Assembly: GCA_021462855.1 (NCBI GenBank)
Contig: JAJTXQ010000049.1
Location: forward strand, 62,001 to 126,000
Reading direction: 5' to 3'
Origin: Dehalococcoidia bacterium
GTDB lineage: Bacteria > Chloroflexota > Dehalococcoidia > DSTF01 > JACRBR01
DNA: 64,000 nucleotides
The position numbers were made by a program, and so were the translations under genes. Below are positions 1 to 9,071 of the stretch, in pieces. Below the pieces are notes generated by a model. That model made no database searches and was not told the origin of the DNA. It was given only the letters and a program-made list of their open reading frames with translations. Numbering within the stretch: position 1 is the first letter of the stretch; each line of letters begins with the position of its first letter.

Positions 1-20
1 CAAAGGATCGGACGTAGGCC

Positions 21-206
21 ATGGCGAAGATCTCGATGATGGTGCGGGCGTCGCGCGAACCGAAGTTTTCGACGCGGCAGAAGAACCGCTGCAAGCTGTG
101 CGGCCGGCCGCGCGCGTTCATCCGGCACTTCGCGCTCTGCCGCATCTGTTTCCGGCAGCTGGCGCTGAAGGGGCAGTTGCCGGGCGTGAAGAAGTCGAGC
201 TGGTAA
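21..206 (+). CDS. rpsN: 30S ribosomal protein S14, zinc-binding type
   Basis: This 61-residue protein is the short zinc form of S14, a 30S head protein that contacts 16S rRNA. Two CxxC pairs (C24/C27 and C40/C43) form the zinc ribbon, and the C-terminal GVKKSSW end is typical. It is the first gene seen in the window and sits directly before rpsH, as in most spc operons, so rplE probably lies just upstream of the window. The start is the ATG at 21. Confidence 0.97.
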   Translation: MAKISMMVRASREPKFSTRQKNRCKLCGRPRAFIRHFALCRICFRQLALKGQLPGVKKSSW

Positions 207-285
207 GAGGACACGACGCCGCCACGCGCGGCGCATCTCCCGAAGCTGGCGGCGCCAGAGCGCGGGAGCGAAGGAGGCGGAAGCC

Positions 286-684
286 TTGAACATGACGGAC
301 CCTATCGCGGATATGTTGACGCGCATTCGCAACGCCGTGACGGCGAAGCACGAATACGTCAACATCCCGGCTTCGAAGATGAAGGTGGCGATCGCGGATG
401 TGCTCAAGAACGAGGGCTTCATCCGCGGCTACGACATGCAGGACGACGGTGCGCGAAAGCTGCTGCGCGTGCAACTGAACTACACGGGCAAGAAAGAGCC
501 CGTGCTGAGCGGGCTGCAGCGCGTGAGCAAGCCGGGCCTGCGGGTTTACGTGCAGAAGCGGGAGATCCCGCGCGTGTACGGCGGCCTCGGCATCGCCATC
601 CTTTCGACGCCGCAGGGGATCATGAGCGGCCAGGACGCGTGGCGCCGGAGCATCGGCGGCGAAGTCATCTGTTACGTGTGGTAG
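286..684 (+). CDS. rpsH: 30S ribosomal protein S8
   Basis: The protein is 132 residues, the usual length for S8, with the N-terminal [14 protein letters not shown] signature and the C-terminal GGEVICYVW end. S8 binds the central domain of 16S rRNA and in many bacteria also represses the spc operon. I place the start at TTG 286 because AAGGAGG at 271-277 is eight bases upstream; the ATG at 292 would also be in frame but is further from that site. Confidence 0.97.
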   Translation: MNMTDPIADMLTRIRNAVTAKHEYVNIPASKMKVAIADVLKNEGFIRGYDMQDDGARKLLRVQLNYTGKKEPVLSGLQRVSKPGLRVYVQKREIPRVYGGLGIAILSTPQGIMSGQDAWRRSIGGEVICYVW

Positions 685-688
685 CGAT

Positions 689-1234
689 ATGTCACGAATA
701 GGCAAACTCCCGGTACCCATTGCGAAGAACGTGCAGGTCGAAGTGCAGGGATCGACCGTGAAGGTGAAGGGCCCGAACGGCGAGTTGACGCGCGAGTTCC
801 CGCAGGGCGTGTCGTTTTCGGTCGATGACGGCAAGATCACCGTCGCGCGCGAGAACGACGAAAAGAAGACGCGCGCGTTGCACGGCCTGTCGCGGTCGTT
901 GCTGGCGAACATGGTGACCGGCGTCTCGGAGGGTTTCACGAAGACGCTGGAGCTGCAGGGCGTCGGCTACCGCGCGACGCAGGCGGGCGAGAAGGTGACG
1001 CTGGCGGTCGGGTACTCGCACCCGGTCGAGGTCGCGCCGCCGGCCGGCATCAAGCTCGAAGTCGACGGCACGACGAAGGTGCACGTGAAGGGCATCGACA
1101 AGGAGCTCGTCGGGCAGGTGGCAGCGAACATCCGCAAAGTGCGGAAGCCGGAGCCATACAAGGGCAAGGGCATCCGCTACCTGGGCGAGAAGGTGCGACG
1201 GAAGGCCGGCAAGGCCGGCAAGGCAGGCAAGTAA
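689..1234 (+). CDS. rplF: 50S ribosomal protein L6
   Basis: The 181-residue product begins [10 protein letters not shown] and has the two-domain L6 fold. The conserved C-terminal stretch [17 protein letters not shown] is seen near residue 150. It carries a short lysine/glycine/alanine repeat tail ([10 protein letters not shown]). L6 lies near the factor-binding site of the 50S subunit. Four bases separate it from rpsH and its TAA abuts the ATG of rplR. Confidence 0.97.
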   Translation: MSRIGKLPVPIAKNVQVEVQGSTVKVKGPNGELTREFPQGVSFSVDDGKITVARENDEKKTRALHGLSRSLLANMVTGVSEGFTKTLELQGVGYRATQAGEKVTLAVGYSHPVEVAPPAGIKLEVDGTTKVHVKGIDKELVGQVAANIRKVRKPEPYKGKGIRYLGEKVRRKAGKAGKAGK

Positions 1235-1597
1235 ATGAAGAAGACGAAGACGCCGCGCGCGGCGCGCGTCCGGCGGCACGCGCGGGTGCGCAAGACGGTG
1301 AGCGGCACGGCCGCGCGGCCGCGGCTCGCGGTCTTCCGCAGCCTGACGCACATCTACGCGCAGGTGATCGACGACGGGCAGGGGCGGACGCTCGCCGCCG
1401 CGTCGGACCTGGAGGCGGCGCTGAAGGCGACGCCGGGGAACAAGACGGCGCGCGCGAAGGCGGTCGGCGAGGCGGTGGCGAAGAAGGCGATGGACGCCGG
1501 CGTAACGCAGGTGGTGTTCGACCGCGGCGGCAACCGCTTCCACGGCCGTGTGAAGGCGCTCGCCGACGGCGCGCGAGAGGCGGGATTGCAGTTCTGA
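1235..1597 (+). CDS. rplR: 50S ribosomal protein L18
   Basis: The 120-residue protein has a basic N-terminus, then the [18 protein letters not shown] region and the C-terminal [25 protein letters not shown] motif that define bacterial L18. It binds 5S rRNA in the central protuberance. Its ATG starts immediately after the stop codon of rplF, so the two are probably translationally coupled. Confidence 0.97.
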   Translation: MKKTKTPRAARVRRHARVRKTVSGTAARPRLAVFRSLTHIYAQVIDDGQGRTLAAASDLEAALKATPGNKTARAKAVGEAVAKKAMDAGVTQVVFDRGGNRFHGRVKALADGAREAGLQF

Positions 1598-1628
1598 GCC
1601 CGGTGCGCCGGGCCCGAAGGGACCACGT

Positions 1629-2153
1629 ATGTCGAGAATGATCACCATCACCGAGAAGATCGAGCCGCGCGACCTGGAGTTGCAGGAGCGCGTGGTGTTC
1701 ATCAACCGCGTGTCGAAGGTGGTGAAGGGCGGCCGCCGCTTCAGCTTCAGCGCGGTGGTCGTGGTCGGCGACGGCCACGGGCACGTTGGCGCGGGCATGG
1801 GCAAGGCGAACGAAGTGCCGGAGGCGATCCGCAAGGGCGCCGCGGTGGCGCGCAAGAGCCTGATCCGCGTGCCGATGCACAACACGACGATCGCGCACCC
1901 GAGGCTCGCGGTGTTCGGCGCCGCGAAGGTGATGATGAAGCCGGCATCGCCGGGCACGGGCGTGATCGCCGGCGGCGGCGTGCGCGCGGTGATGGAAGCG
2001 GCGGGCGTGAAGGACGTGCTGACCAAGTCGCTGGGCTCGGCGAACGCGCTGAACGTCGTGAAGGCGACGATCAAGGGCCTGGCGGAGCTGCGCGACCCCA
2101 AGACCGAGGTGGCGCGCCGGCGCGCGAGCGTCGCGCGGCAGGCGGGGGCGTAG
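1629..2153 (+). CDS. rpsE: 30S ribosomal protein S5
   Basis: The protein is 174 residues. The double-stranded-RNA-binding N-terminal domain reads [20 protein letters not shown], followed by a [14 protein letters not shown] loop and the S5 C-terminal domain with the GTGVIAGG motif. S5 contributes to decoding accuracy and to the mRNA entry helicase. It lies between rplR and rpmD as expected. Confidence 0.97.
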   Translation: MSRMITITEKIEPRDLELQERVVFINRVSKVVKGGRRFSFSAVVVVGDGHGHVGAGMGKANEVPEAIRKGAAVARKSLIRVPMHNTTIAHPRLAVFGAAKVMMKPASPGTGVIAGGGVRAVMEAAGVKDVLTKSLGSANALNVVKATIKGLAELRDPKTEVARRRASVARQAGA

Positions 2154-2155
2154 CG

Positions 2156-2341
2156 ATGGCGAAGATCAAGGTGACGTGGGAGCGCAGCGGCATCAACCAG
2201 CGCGAGGACCAGAAGCGCACGATCCGCGCGCTCGGCCTGCGCCGGCTCGGGCAGACGGTGGAACACGAGGACACGCGCGACATCCGCGGGATGATCACGA
2301 AGGTACGGCACCTGGTGACGGTCCAGGAGCAGGAGGCGTAG
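2156..2341 (+). CDS. rpmD: 50S ribosomal protein L30
   Basis: A 61-residue L30 that starts KIKVTWERSGI and ends with the RGMITKVRHLVTVQE segment typical of bacterial L30. It binds 23S rRNA on the solvent side of the 50S subunit. Two bases separate it from rpsE, and rplO begins immediately after its stop. Confidence 0.96.
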   Translation: MAKIKVTWERSGINQREDQKRTIRALGLRRLGQTVEHEDTRDIRGMITKVRHLVTVQEQEA

Positions 2342-2884
2342 ATGCAGCAGCATGACCTGCGCCAGCCGAAGGGCGCGACGCACAAGCGGAAGCGCGTCGG
2401 TCGCGGCAACGCGAGTGGCCACGGCACGTACAGCACGAAGGGCATGAAGGGCCAGAAGGCGCGCGCCGGCGGCGGCGTGCGGCCGGGCTTCGAAGGCGGC
2501 CAGCTGCCGTTCATCCGGCGGATGGCGCGGAAGCGCGGCTTCCGGAACCCGTTCCGTGTCGATTACGAGGAGGTGAACGTCGGGCAGCTCGGCGCGTTCA
2601 AGGCGGGCGCCGAGGTGGATGGCGACGCGCTGCGCGCCGCGCGGCTGCTGCGCACGTCGAAGCCCGTGAAGGTGCTCGGCGAGGGGGAGCTGTCGATCGC
2701 GCTGACCGTGGAAGCGGACAGCTTCTCGAAGAGCGCGCGGGCGAAGATCGAGGCGGCGGGCGGCAGCGTCCGCTGGATCGGCGGCGAGCCGCCGGCCGAG
2801 GACGAGGGCGAGGCCGAAGCATCCGCGCCGGCGGCGGAGGCCGGTGCGGCGGAAGAAGAGGCGGACGATGGCGCTGGCAGCTAG
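2342..2884 (+). CDS. rplO: 50S ribosomal protein L15, with acidic tail
   Basis: The first 145 or so residues are a normal L15: a glycine/lysine-rich N-terminus (KRVGRGNASGHGTYSTKGMKG), then GGQLPFIRRMARKRGF. The last 35 residues form an acidic and alanine-rich extension that most L15 proteins lack (180 residues against about 145-150). L15 is a late assembly protein near the 50S core. The end of the gene overlaps the start of secY. Confidence 0.96.
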   Translation: MQQHDLRQPKGATHKRKRVGRGNASGHGTYSTKGMKGQKARAGGGVRPGFEGGQLPFIRRMARKRGFRNPFRVDYEEVNVGQLGAFKAGAEVDGDALRAARLLRTSKPVKVLGEGELSIALTVEADSFSKSARAKIEAAGGSVRWIGGEPPAEDEGEAEASAPAAEAGAAEEEADDGAGS

Positions 2885-4250
2885 CCGTCAGCAGTCCGCG
2901 AGCCGGCCGCGTCTCCTGCAGGCCGTGTTCGATGCGGTGCAGCAGCAGGACATCCGTCGCAAGCTGCTGTTCACGTTCGCCATGCTCGTCATCTTTCGCG
3001 GGATCGCGCACATCCCGATCCCGGCTGTCGACCCGCGGCAACTCGAGGACGCGTTCAATCAGAACGAGCTGCTCGGGCTGTTCAACCTGTTCAGCGGCGG
3101 CGCGCTGCGCCGGCTGAGCATCGCGTCGCTCGGCGTGTACCCGTACATCACCGCGAACATCATCATGACGCTGATGACGCCGCTGTTCCCCGCGCTGCAG
3201 GGGCTGCGCGAGGAGGGTGAGCAGGGCCGCAACCGGATCGAGCTCTACCAGAACTGGCTGACAGTGCCGCTGTGCTTCATCCAGGGATACGCGCAACTGG
3301 TGATCCTCGAGCAGGCGGTGCAGAGCACGGCGCCGGGCGCGATGTTCAGCCCGTCGTTCAGCGGCGACAATGCGTTGCCGACGATCACCGCGCTGTTCGC
3401 CATGACCGCCGGGACGATGTTCCTGGTGTGGATCGGCAACCTGATCACCGAGAACGGGATCGGCAACGGCGTTTCGGTGATCATCTTCGGCGGTATCGTC
3501 GCGGGCATGCCGGGGCTGCTGAACCAGCTGTTCAACTCCTCCATCAGCTTCTGGGGCATCGCGCTGCTCGGCGTGCTGTCGGTGCTGATCGTCGTCGCGA
3601 TCGTGTTCATGCAGGAGGCGACGCGGAAGATCCCCGTGCAGTACGCGAAGAGCGTGTTCCGCGCGGGGAAGATGTACCGGCAGTCGGGACAGAGCCATAT
3701 CCCGCTGCGTGTGAACTCCGCGGGGATGATCCCGCTGATCTTCGCATTCTCGATCGTGATCCTGCCGGTGACGGTGGCGCAGTTCGTGCGCGACTCGTCG
3801 ACCACGCCATGGATCCGCAGCGTCACGCGCTGGGTCCTCGACGTGATGTCGCCGGGCACGGGGCAGGGGGGCAGCGGCGCGAGCCCGGGCTTCTACATCC
3901 TGGTGTTCTTGCTGGTGGTGATGTTCAGCTTCTTCTATACGCTGGTGATCTTCCAGCAGCAGAACCTGGCCGAGAACCTCCAGAAGCAGGGCGGGTTCGT
4001 GCCGGGCATCCGGCCGGGGCGCCCGACGGGCGAGTACATCATGCGCGTGCTGGTGCGCATCACGTGGGCCGGCGCGCTGTTCCTCGGCATCGTCGCGATC
4101 ATCCCGTACCTGGTGACGAACTGGTTCGACATCACGTCGCTGACGATCAGCAGCACGGGCATGCTCATTGTCGTCGGCGTCGTGCTGGACACGATGAAGC
4201 AGCTGGAAGCGCAGCTGCTGATGCGCAACTACGAGGGGTTCATCCGCTAG
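2868..4250 (+). CDS. secY: Protein translocase subunit SecY
   Basis: This 460-residue membrane protein is the channel of the Sec translocon, with about ten transmembrane helices. Recognisable segments are FRGIAHIPIPAVD, ALQGLREEGEQGR, IPLRVNSAGMIP and the cytoplasmic loop QQNLAENLQKQGGFVPGIRPG. I choose ATG 2868, which overlaps the rplO stop by 17 bases and is preceded by AGAGG. An in-frame GTG at 2844 would add only a basic octapeptide inside rplO. The secY-adk-map order is classical. Confidence 0.97.
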   Translation: MALAASRQQSASRPRLLQAVFDAVQQQDIRRKLLFTFAMLVIFRGIAHIPIPAVDPRQLEDAFNQNELLGLFNLFSGGALRRLSIASLGVYPYITANIIMTLMTPLFPALQGLREEGEQGRNRIELYQNWLTVPLCFIQGYAQLVILEQAVQSTAPGAMFSPSFSGDNALPTITALFAMTAGTMFLVWIGNLITENGIGNGVSVIIFGGIVAGMPGLLNQLFNSSISFWGIALLGVLSVLIVVAIVFMQEATRKIPVQYAKSVFRAGKMYRQSGQSHIPLRVNSAGMIPLIFAFSIVILPVTVAQFVRDSSTTPWIRSVTRWVLDVMSPGTGQGGSGASPGFYILVFLLVVMFSFFYTLVIFQQQNLAENLQKQGGFVPGIRPGRPTGEYIMRVLVRITWAGALFLGIVAIIPYLVTNWFDITSLTISSTGMLIVVGVVLDTMKQLEAQLLMRNYEGFIR

Positions 4251-4829
4251 ATGTACGTGATCTTCTTCGGGCCTCCGGGCGTCGGCAAGGGCACGCAGGC
4301 GTTGGTGATCGCCGAGCGGTACGGCTGGGCGCACATCTCCACCGGCGACATGCTGCGGGCGCACGTGAAGGACGGCACGGCGCTGGGCGTGAAGGCGAAG
4401 AGCTTCATGGACCAGGGACTACTCGTGCCCGACGACCTCGTCATCGACATGTTCCTTGACCGGCTCGGGCGGCTGCGCGCGGACCAGGGCTTCGTGCTTG
4501 ACGGGTTCCCGCGCACGCTGGTGCAGGCGCTCGCGCTCGACACGGCGCTCGCCTCCCACGGCAAGGCGATCGACCTCGCGGTCAACATCACGGCGCCGGA
4601 CGACGTGCTGGTCGAGCGGATGATGGGACGCGCGGCGGAGTCCGGGCGGTCCGACGATACGCCGGAGGCGATCCGCACGCGGCTCGAGGTGCAGAAGCCG
4701 CCGGCGGAGCTGCTCGACCACTACCGCGCGGCCGGCAAGCTCCGTGACGTGGACGGGCAGCCGGACGTCGAGACGGTAACGTCGGCGATCATCAGCGCGC
4801 TCGGCGTGAGCGCCGCGAGCACGTCGTAG
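4251..4829 (+). CDS. adk: Adenylate kinase, short form
   Basis: The enzyme interconverts ATP, AMP and ADP. The P-loop GPPGVGKGTQ is at residues 7-16, the AMP site THISTGDML-like stretch follows, and DGFPRT is near residue 84. At 192 residues it lacks the long zinc or hydrogen-bonded LID insert, having only RAAESGRSDDTPEAIRTRL in that place. It starts on the base after the secY stop. Confidence 0.96.
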   Translation: MYVIFFGPPGVGKGTQALVIAERYGWAHISTGDMLRAHVKDGTALGVKAKSFMDQGLLVPDDLVIDMFLDRLGRLRADQGFVLDGFPRTLVQALALDTALASHGKAIDLAVNITAPDDVLVERMMGRAAESGRSDDTPEAIRTRLEVQKPPAELLDHYRAAGKLRDVDGQPDVETVTSAIISALGVSAASTS

Positions 4830-4846
4830 GAGATCGCGCGCGGACG

Positions 4847-5596
4847 ATGCCGATCATCCTGAAGTCAGACGACGAGATCGCGATCATGCGGCAAGCGGGC
4901 AGCATCGTCGCGCAGACGCTGCAGAAGCTGGTCGAGGCGGTGGAGCCCGGCGTCGTGGAGAAGGACCTGGACAAGCTGGTGCGAAAAGAATTCGAACGGC
5001 ACAAGGTGGTGCCGACGTTCCTCGGGTACCACGGGTATCCGGCGACCGTGTGCATCTCGATCAACGAGGAGATCGTGCACGGCATCCCGGGCGACCGGGT
5101 GATCGAGGACGGGGATGTGGTGAGCATCGACCTGGGGTGCACGTACAAGGGATTCGTGGCGGACTCGGCGGTGACGATCATCTGCGGGAACGGGCAGCCA
5201 CAGGCGCAGGAGCTCGTCGACGTGACCCGCGGGTCGCTGGAGGCGGGCATCGGGCAGGCGCGCGCGGGGAACCGGCTGGGCGCGATCTCGCACGCGATCC
5301 AGGATTACGTCGAGTCGCGCGGGTACGGCGTGGTGCGCGAGTACGTCGGGCACGGCGTGGGGCGGCAGATGCACGAGGAGCCGCAGGTGCCGAACTTCGG
5401 GCCGGCGGACCGCGGGCCGGTCTTGAAGAAGGGCATGGTGCTCGCGCTCGAGCCGATGGTCACGGCCGGCGACTGGCACACGCTCCAGCTCGAGGATCAC
5501 TGGACCGTCGTCACGGCGGACGGCAGCCTGTCGGCGCACTTCGAACACACGATCGCGATCACCGACGGCGACCCGCAGGTGCTGACGGTGCCGTGA
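4847..5596 (+). CDS. map: Methionine aminopeptidase, type I
   Basis: This 249-residue enzyme removes the N-terminal methionine from nascent proteins. The five metal ligands are visible in order: Asp in DLGCTYKGFVADSAV (two Asp), His in GHGVGRQMHE, Glu in LALEPMV and Glu in HFEHTIAI. There is no N-terminal SH3 or zinc-finger extension, so it is the plain type Ia form. It follows adk in the same operon. Confidence 0.97.
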   Translation: MPIILKSDDEIAIMRQAGSIVAQTLQKLVEAVEPGVVEKDLDKLVRKEFERHKVVPTFLGYHGYPATVCISINEEIVHGIPGDRVIEDGDVVSIDLGCTYKGFVADSAVTIICGNGQPQAQELVDVTRGSLEAGIGQARAGNRLGAISHAIQDYVESRGYGVVREYVGHGVGRQMHEEPQVPNFGPADRGPVLKKGMVLALEPMVTAGDWHTLQLEDHWTVVTADGSLSAHFEHTIAITDGDPQVLTVP

Positions 5597-5624
5597 GTTC
5601 GGCGAGATAAAATGTTCCGTTCCG

Positions 5625-5650
5625 TTGGATGGGAATGGATTTGGTATAGT
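5625..5650 (+). promoter_or_regulatory. Internal promoter with extended -10 before infA
   Basis: In the 89-base gap between map and infA, TGG followed by TATAGT (5642-5650) is an extended -10 element. The -35 match is weak (TTGGAT at 5625 gives a spacer of only 14). This gap is less GC-rich than its surroundings. It could give infA-rpmJ-rpsM and downstream genes their own transcription start. Confidence 0.5.
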
Positions 5651-5685
5651 AATGGGCCCATCGGAAGGCCGTCGATAAGGAGCGC

Positions 5686-5904
5686 ATGCCGAAGAAGGAC
5701 GCGATTGAGGTAGAGGGCGTCGTCAAGGAGCCCCTGCCCAACGCCATGTTCAAGGTTGAGTTGCCGAACGGGCACGAGGTGCTGGCGCACATCTCGGGGA
5801 AGATCCGGCTCAACTTCATCAAGATCGTCCCGGGCGACCGGGTGTTGGTGGAGCTTTCGCCGTACGACCTTGCGCGCGGGCGCATCACGTACAGGTTCAG
5901 GTAG
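5686..5904 (+). CDS. infA: Translation initiation factor IF-1
   Basis: The 72-residue protein has the complete S1-like OB fold of IF-1, with [19 protein letters not shown] and [27 protein letters not shown]-1 binds the ribosomal A site during initiation. TAAGGAG lies just upstream of the ATG. It is followed by rpmJ, as in most bacteria. Confidence 0.97.
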   Translation: MPKKDAIEVEGVVKEPLPNAMFKVELPNGHEVLAHISGKIRLNFIKIVPGDRVLVELSPYDLARGRITYRFR

Positions 5905-5914
5905 GACGACGGAT

Positions 5915-6028
5915 ATGAGAGTACGGGCATCGGTCAAGAAGCGGTGCGACAAGTGCAAGATCATCAAGCGGCACGGCGTGCTGCGCGTGATCTGCGAGAT
6001 CCCGAAGCACAAGCAGCGGCAGGGGTAG
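5915..6028 (+). CDS. rpmJ: 50S ribosomal protein L36, zinc-binding
   Basis: The 37-codon gene encodes [14 protein letters not shown] followed by a second cysteine and a histidine (ICEIPKH), the CxxC...C...H zinc site of the C+ form of L36. It lies ten bases after infA and seven before rpsM. L36 sits near the factor-binding region of the 50S subunit. Confidence 0.96.
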   Translation: MRVRASVKKRCDKCKIIKRHGVLRVICEIPKHKQRQG

Positions 6029-6035
6029 AGAGAAC

Positions 6036-6419
6036 ATGGCGCGAATCGCAGGCGTAGACATCCCCCGCGACAAGCGGGTCGACATCTCGCTCCGGTACAT
6101 CTTCGGCATCGGGCCGACGTCGGCGCGGCGCATCGTCACGCAGGCGCAGGTGAACTCGGCGACGAAGGTGCGCGACCTGACGGACGAAGAGGTCAACCGC
6201 ATCCGCGAACTGATCGACAAGGAATACAACGTCGAGGGTGACTTGCGCCGTGAAGTGCGCCAGAACATCCAGCGGCTGATCGAGATCAACTGCTACCGGG
6301 GCGTGCGGCACCGCCGCGGGCTGCCGGTGCGCGGGCAGCGCACGCGCACGAACGCGCGGACGAAGCGCGGCGCGCGCCGCACGGTGGCCGGCAAGAAGAA
6401 GGCAGCGGCGAAGAAGTAA
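6036..6419 (+). CDS. rpsM: 30S ribosomal protein S13
   Basis: The 127-residue product has the helix-two-turn-helix core ([14 protein letters not shown]) and the conserved tail [17 protein letters not shown], then a lysine-rich end. S13 sits in the head of the 30S subunit and contacts P-site tRNA and the 50S subunit. AGAGAAC precedes the ATG. Confidence 0.97.
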   Translation: MARIAGVDIPRDKRVDISLRYIFGIGPTSARRIVTQAQVNSATKVRDLTDEEVNRIRELIDKEYNVEGDLRREVRQNIQRLIEINCYRGVRHRRGLPVRGQRTRTNARTKRGARRTVAGKKKAAAKK

Positions 6420-6485
6420 GCGGGTGGACCGGCGCGTGCGCGCGCCACATCGCACGGGCGCGCAACGGGCGCGACGAGGAGACGC

Positions 6486-6890
6486 ATGGCCGAACGCAAG
6501 GCAGCAGGGGCGAAGAGCAAGGGGCGGAAGCGCGAACGGAAGTCGGTGCCGCGCGGCCGCGCCTACGTGCAGAGCACGTTTAACAACACGCTGATCACGC
6601 TCACCGACCCGAACGGCAACGTGTTGTCGTGGGCGAGCGCCGGGCAGGCGGGCTTCAAGGGCTCGCGCAAGAGCACGCCGTACGCGGCGCAGATCGCCGC
6701 CGAGTCGGCCGCGCGCAAGGCGATGGAGCACGGGCTGCGCCAGGTCGAGGTGTTCGTGAAGGGCCCCGGTAGCGGCCGCGAGGCGGCCGTCCGCGCGCTG
6801 CAGGCGAGCGGGCTCATGGTCCTCAGCATCAAGGATGCGACGCCGGTGCCGCACAACGGCTGCCGGCCGCCGAAGCGCCGGCGCGTATAG
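6486..6890 (+). CDS. rpsK: 30S ribosomal protein S11
   Basis: The 134-residue protein shows the S11 motifs [28 protein letters not shown] and [13 protein letters not shown]. The C-terminal [18 protein letters not shown] end is diagnostic. It lines the mRNA exit channel on the 30S platform. The start is preceded by GAGGAGACGC. Confidence 0.97.
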   Translation: MAERKAAGAKSKGRKRERKSVPRGRAYVQSTFNNTLITLTDPNGNVLSWASAGQAGFKGSRKSTPYAAQIAAESAARKAMEHGLRQVEVFVKGPGSGREAAVRALQASGLMVLSIKDATPVPHNGCRPPKRRRV

Positions 6891-6909
6891 ACGAGAGAGA
6901 GACGAGTAG

Positions 6910-7530
6910 ATGGCACGATACACCGGACCGGTCTGCCGCATCTGCCGCCGCTACGGCGAGAAGCTGATGCTGAAGGGCGACAAGTGCGTGACGAAGTGCA
7001 CGCTGGACAAGCGGCCGCAGCCGCCGGGCGCGACGCAGGCGCGCCGGCGCAAGCTGTCGGATCGCGCGCTGCAGCTGCGCGAGAAGCAGAAGGCGCGCTA
7101 CTCGTACGGCGTGCTCGAAAAGCAGTTCGTCGCGTACTACAAGGACGCGGTGCGGCAGCCGGGCGTTACCGGCGAGAACCTCGTGCGCAGCCTGGAGATG
7201 CGCCTCGACAACGTGGTGCACAAGATGGGCTTCGCGGACTCGCTGCGGCAGGCGCGGCAGCTGGTGCGCCACGGTCACGTCATGCTCAACGGGCGCAAGA
7301 CGAATATCCCCTCGGCGGCGACGAAGGCGGGCGACGTGATCGGCTGGGTGCCCGGGAGCAAGAAGAGCGAGTACTTCAAGACGGCGCAGGCCGCGATGGG
7401 CAACAAGCGCGCGCCGGAATGGCTGAACGTCGACGCAGGGCAGATGACCGGCCGCGTCGTCTCGCCGCCACCGGTCGCGGTTACCGGCACGTTCGACCCG
7501 GCGGTCATCGTCGAGTACTACTCGCGGTAA
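6910..7530 (+). CDS. rpsD: 30S ribosomal protein S4, zinc-binding
   Basis: At 206 residues this is a full-length S4. The N-terminus carries the cysteine cluster CRIC...CVTKC of the zinc-containing form. The S4 RNA-binding domain (MRLDNVVHKMGFADSLRQARQLV) follows near residue 97. S4 nucleates 30S assembly and helps unwind mRNA at the entry pore. Together with S14 and L36, all three zinc-capable ribosomal proteins seen here keep their cysteines. Confidence 0.97.
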   Translation: MARYTGPVCRICRRYGEKLMLKGDKCVTKCTLDKRPQPPGATQARRRKLSDRALQLREKQKARYSYGVLEKQFVAYYKDAVRQPGVTGENLVRSLEMRLDNVVHKMGFADSLRQARQLVRHGHVMLNGRKTNIPSAATKAGDVIGWVPGSKKSEYFKTAQAAMGNKRAPEWLNVDAGQMTGRVVSPPPVAVTGTFDPAVIVEYYSR

Positions 7531-7604
7531 CAGACGATGCGGACGTCGCGGGCGCGCGGGTGCAGGACCGCCGGCGCGCCTGATCCACGTTCGAGGAGGA
7601 AGCA

Positions 7605-8702
7605 TTGAACGAACTAGAGCCTGCGCACATCGAGATCGAAGACGAGTCGGAGTCGTACGTTCGCCTGGTCGCGGAGCCGCTGAACCCGGGCTTCGGTACG
7701 ACGCTGGGAAACGCGCTGCGGCGCGTGCTGCTGAGCTCGCTGCCCGGCGCGGCTGTCACCTCGGTGCGGTTCGATGAGGTGGAGCACGAGTTCTCGACGA
7801 TCCCGTACATGAAGGAAGACACCACGGAGTTCCTCCTCAACATCAAGGAAGTGCGCCTGCGCTCATACTCGGACCGCCCGGCGAAGCTCTACCTGGAAGT
7901 GAGCGGCGAAGGGCCGGTGACGGCGGGCCAGATCCAGGCGACGGCCGACTACGAGATCGTCAACCCCGAGTTGCACCTCGCGACGCTCGACTCGCCCGAC
8001 GCGCACCTGACCGTCGAGCTGAACGTCGATACGGGGCAGGGGTACGCGCCCGCCGGCCAGATCGATGGCATGCCGATCGGCGTCATCCCGGTGGACGCCA
8101 TCTTCTCGCCGGTGCGCCGGGTGAACTTTCACGTCACGCACACGCGCGTCGGCCAGGCGATCAACTACGACAAGCTGACGCTCGAGGTGTGGACCGACGG
8201 CACGATGTCCGGCGTCGATGCGGTCAGCCGCAGCGCGGACACGCTGATGGACGAGCTGCGCATGTTCTCGCAGCTCGGCAAGCCGCTGCCGCCGACGGTC
8301 GAACGCGGCCTCGCCGCGGGCAGCACGCTGCCGCCGGACAAGTACAACATGCCGATCGAGGACCTGAGCCTCTCCGTGCGCGCGTACAACTGCCTCAAGC
8401 GCAGCGGGCTCATGACCGTGGGCCAGGTGCTCGAGAAGAGCGAGGATGAGCTCCTGTCGCTGCGCAACTTCGGGCGCAAGTCGTATGACGAGTTGCGCGA
8501 GAAGCTCGTCGAACTCGGCCTGCTGGCGCCATACGAGGAGGGCGTCGGCGAGGACGGCATCGGCTCGATCGCGCGCCCTGCCTCGGCCGAGGAAGGCGAA
8601 GGCGGCGAGGACCTGAGCCCGCTCGGCGCCGCGCTCATCGAGGCGCTGCGCGAGGCCGGCGAGGACCCGACCGACCTGCTGAAGCGGGAAAGGGACGAGT
8701 AG
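7605..8702 (+). CDS. rpoA: RNA polymerase alpha subunit
   Basis: The protein is 365 residues. The N-terminal assembly domain has [24 protein letters not shown], and the C-terminal DNA- and activator-binding domain has [17 protein letters not shown] and [13 protein letters not shown] tail of about 45 acidic and alanine-rich residues extends past the usual end. The start is TTG 7605, with GAGGAGGA at 7593-7600 just upstream and no better ATG nearby. Confidence 0.97.
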   Translation: MNELEPAHIEIEDESESYVRLVAEPLNPGFGTTLGNALRRVLLSSLPGAAVTSVRFDEVEHEFSTIPYMKEDTTEFLLNIKEVRLRSYSDRPAKLYLEVSGEGPVTAGQIQATADYEIVNPELHLATLDSPDAHLTVELNVDTGQGYAPAGQIDGMPIGVIPVDAIFSPVRRVNFHVTHTRVGQAINYDKLTLEVWTDGTMSGVDAVSRSADTLMDELRMFSQLGKPLPPTVERGLAAGSTLPPDKYNMPIEDLSLSVRAYNCLKRSGLMTVGQVLEKSEDELLSLRNFGRKSYDELREKLVELGLLAPYEEGVGEDGIGSIARPASAEEGEGGEDLSPLGAALIEALREAGEDPTDLLKRERDE

Positions 8703-8704
8703 CG

Positions 8705-9067
8705 ATGCGCCATCGAGTAGCGGGACGGAAGTTCGACCGGCCGGGCGACGAGCGCAGGGCGCTGCTGCGCGGACTCGTCGGCGACCTGATCCGCCATGAG
8801 CGGCTGAAGACGACCGAGGCGAAGGCGAAGGAAGTGCGCCCGATCGCCGAGCGGATGATCACGCTCGGCAAGGATGGCACGCTGCACGCGCGGCGCCAGG
8901 CGCTCGCCTACATCGACGACAAGGACGTGGTGAAGAAGCTGTTCGATGACGTCGCGCCGCGGTTCGGCGCGCGCCCGGGCGGCTACACGCGCATCATCAA
9001 GCTCGGCCCGCGCCTGGGCGACGGCGCCCGCATGGCGCAGCTCGAATTGGTGGAGCGCGGCGGATAG
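8705..9067 (+). CDS. rplQ: 50S ribosomal protein L17
   Basis: A 120-residue L17 starting [24 protein letters not shown], with the central [17 protein letters not shown] and the C-terminal [23 protein letters not shown]. It surrounds the peptide exit tunnel. Two bases separate it from rpoA. Confidence 0.97.
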   Translation: MRHRVAGRKFDRPGDERRALLRGLVGDLIRHERLKTTEAKAKEVRPIAERMITLGKDGTLHARRQALAYIDDKDVVKKLFDDVAPRFGARPGGYTRIIKLGPRLGDGARMAQLELVERGG

Positions 9068-9071
9068 CGCG

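Noticed and set aside
692..2422. A long minus-strand open frame (over 500 codons) across the ribosomal genes
   Set aside because: It is antisense to clear ribosomal protein genes and its translation is rich in Arg, Ala and His without any family motif, as expected for a GC-rich shadow frame.
3272..4459. Long plus-strand frame overlapping secY and adk in another frame
   Set aside because: The translation is arginine- and histidine-rich low-complexity sequence. secY and adk account for the region.
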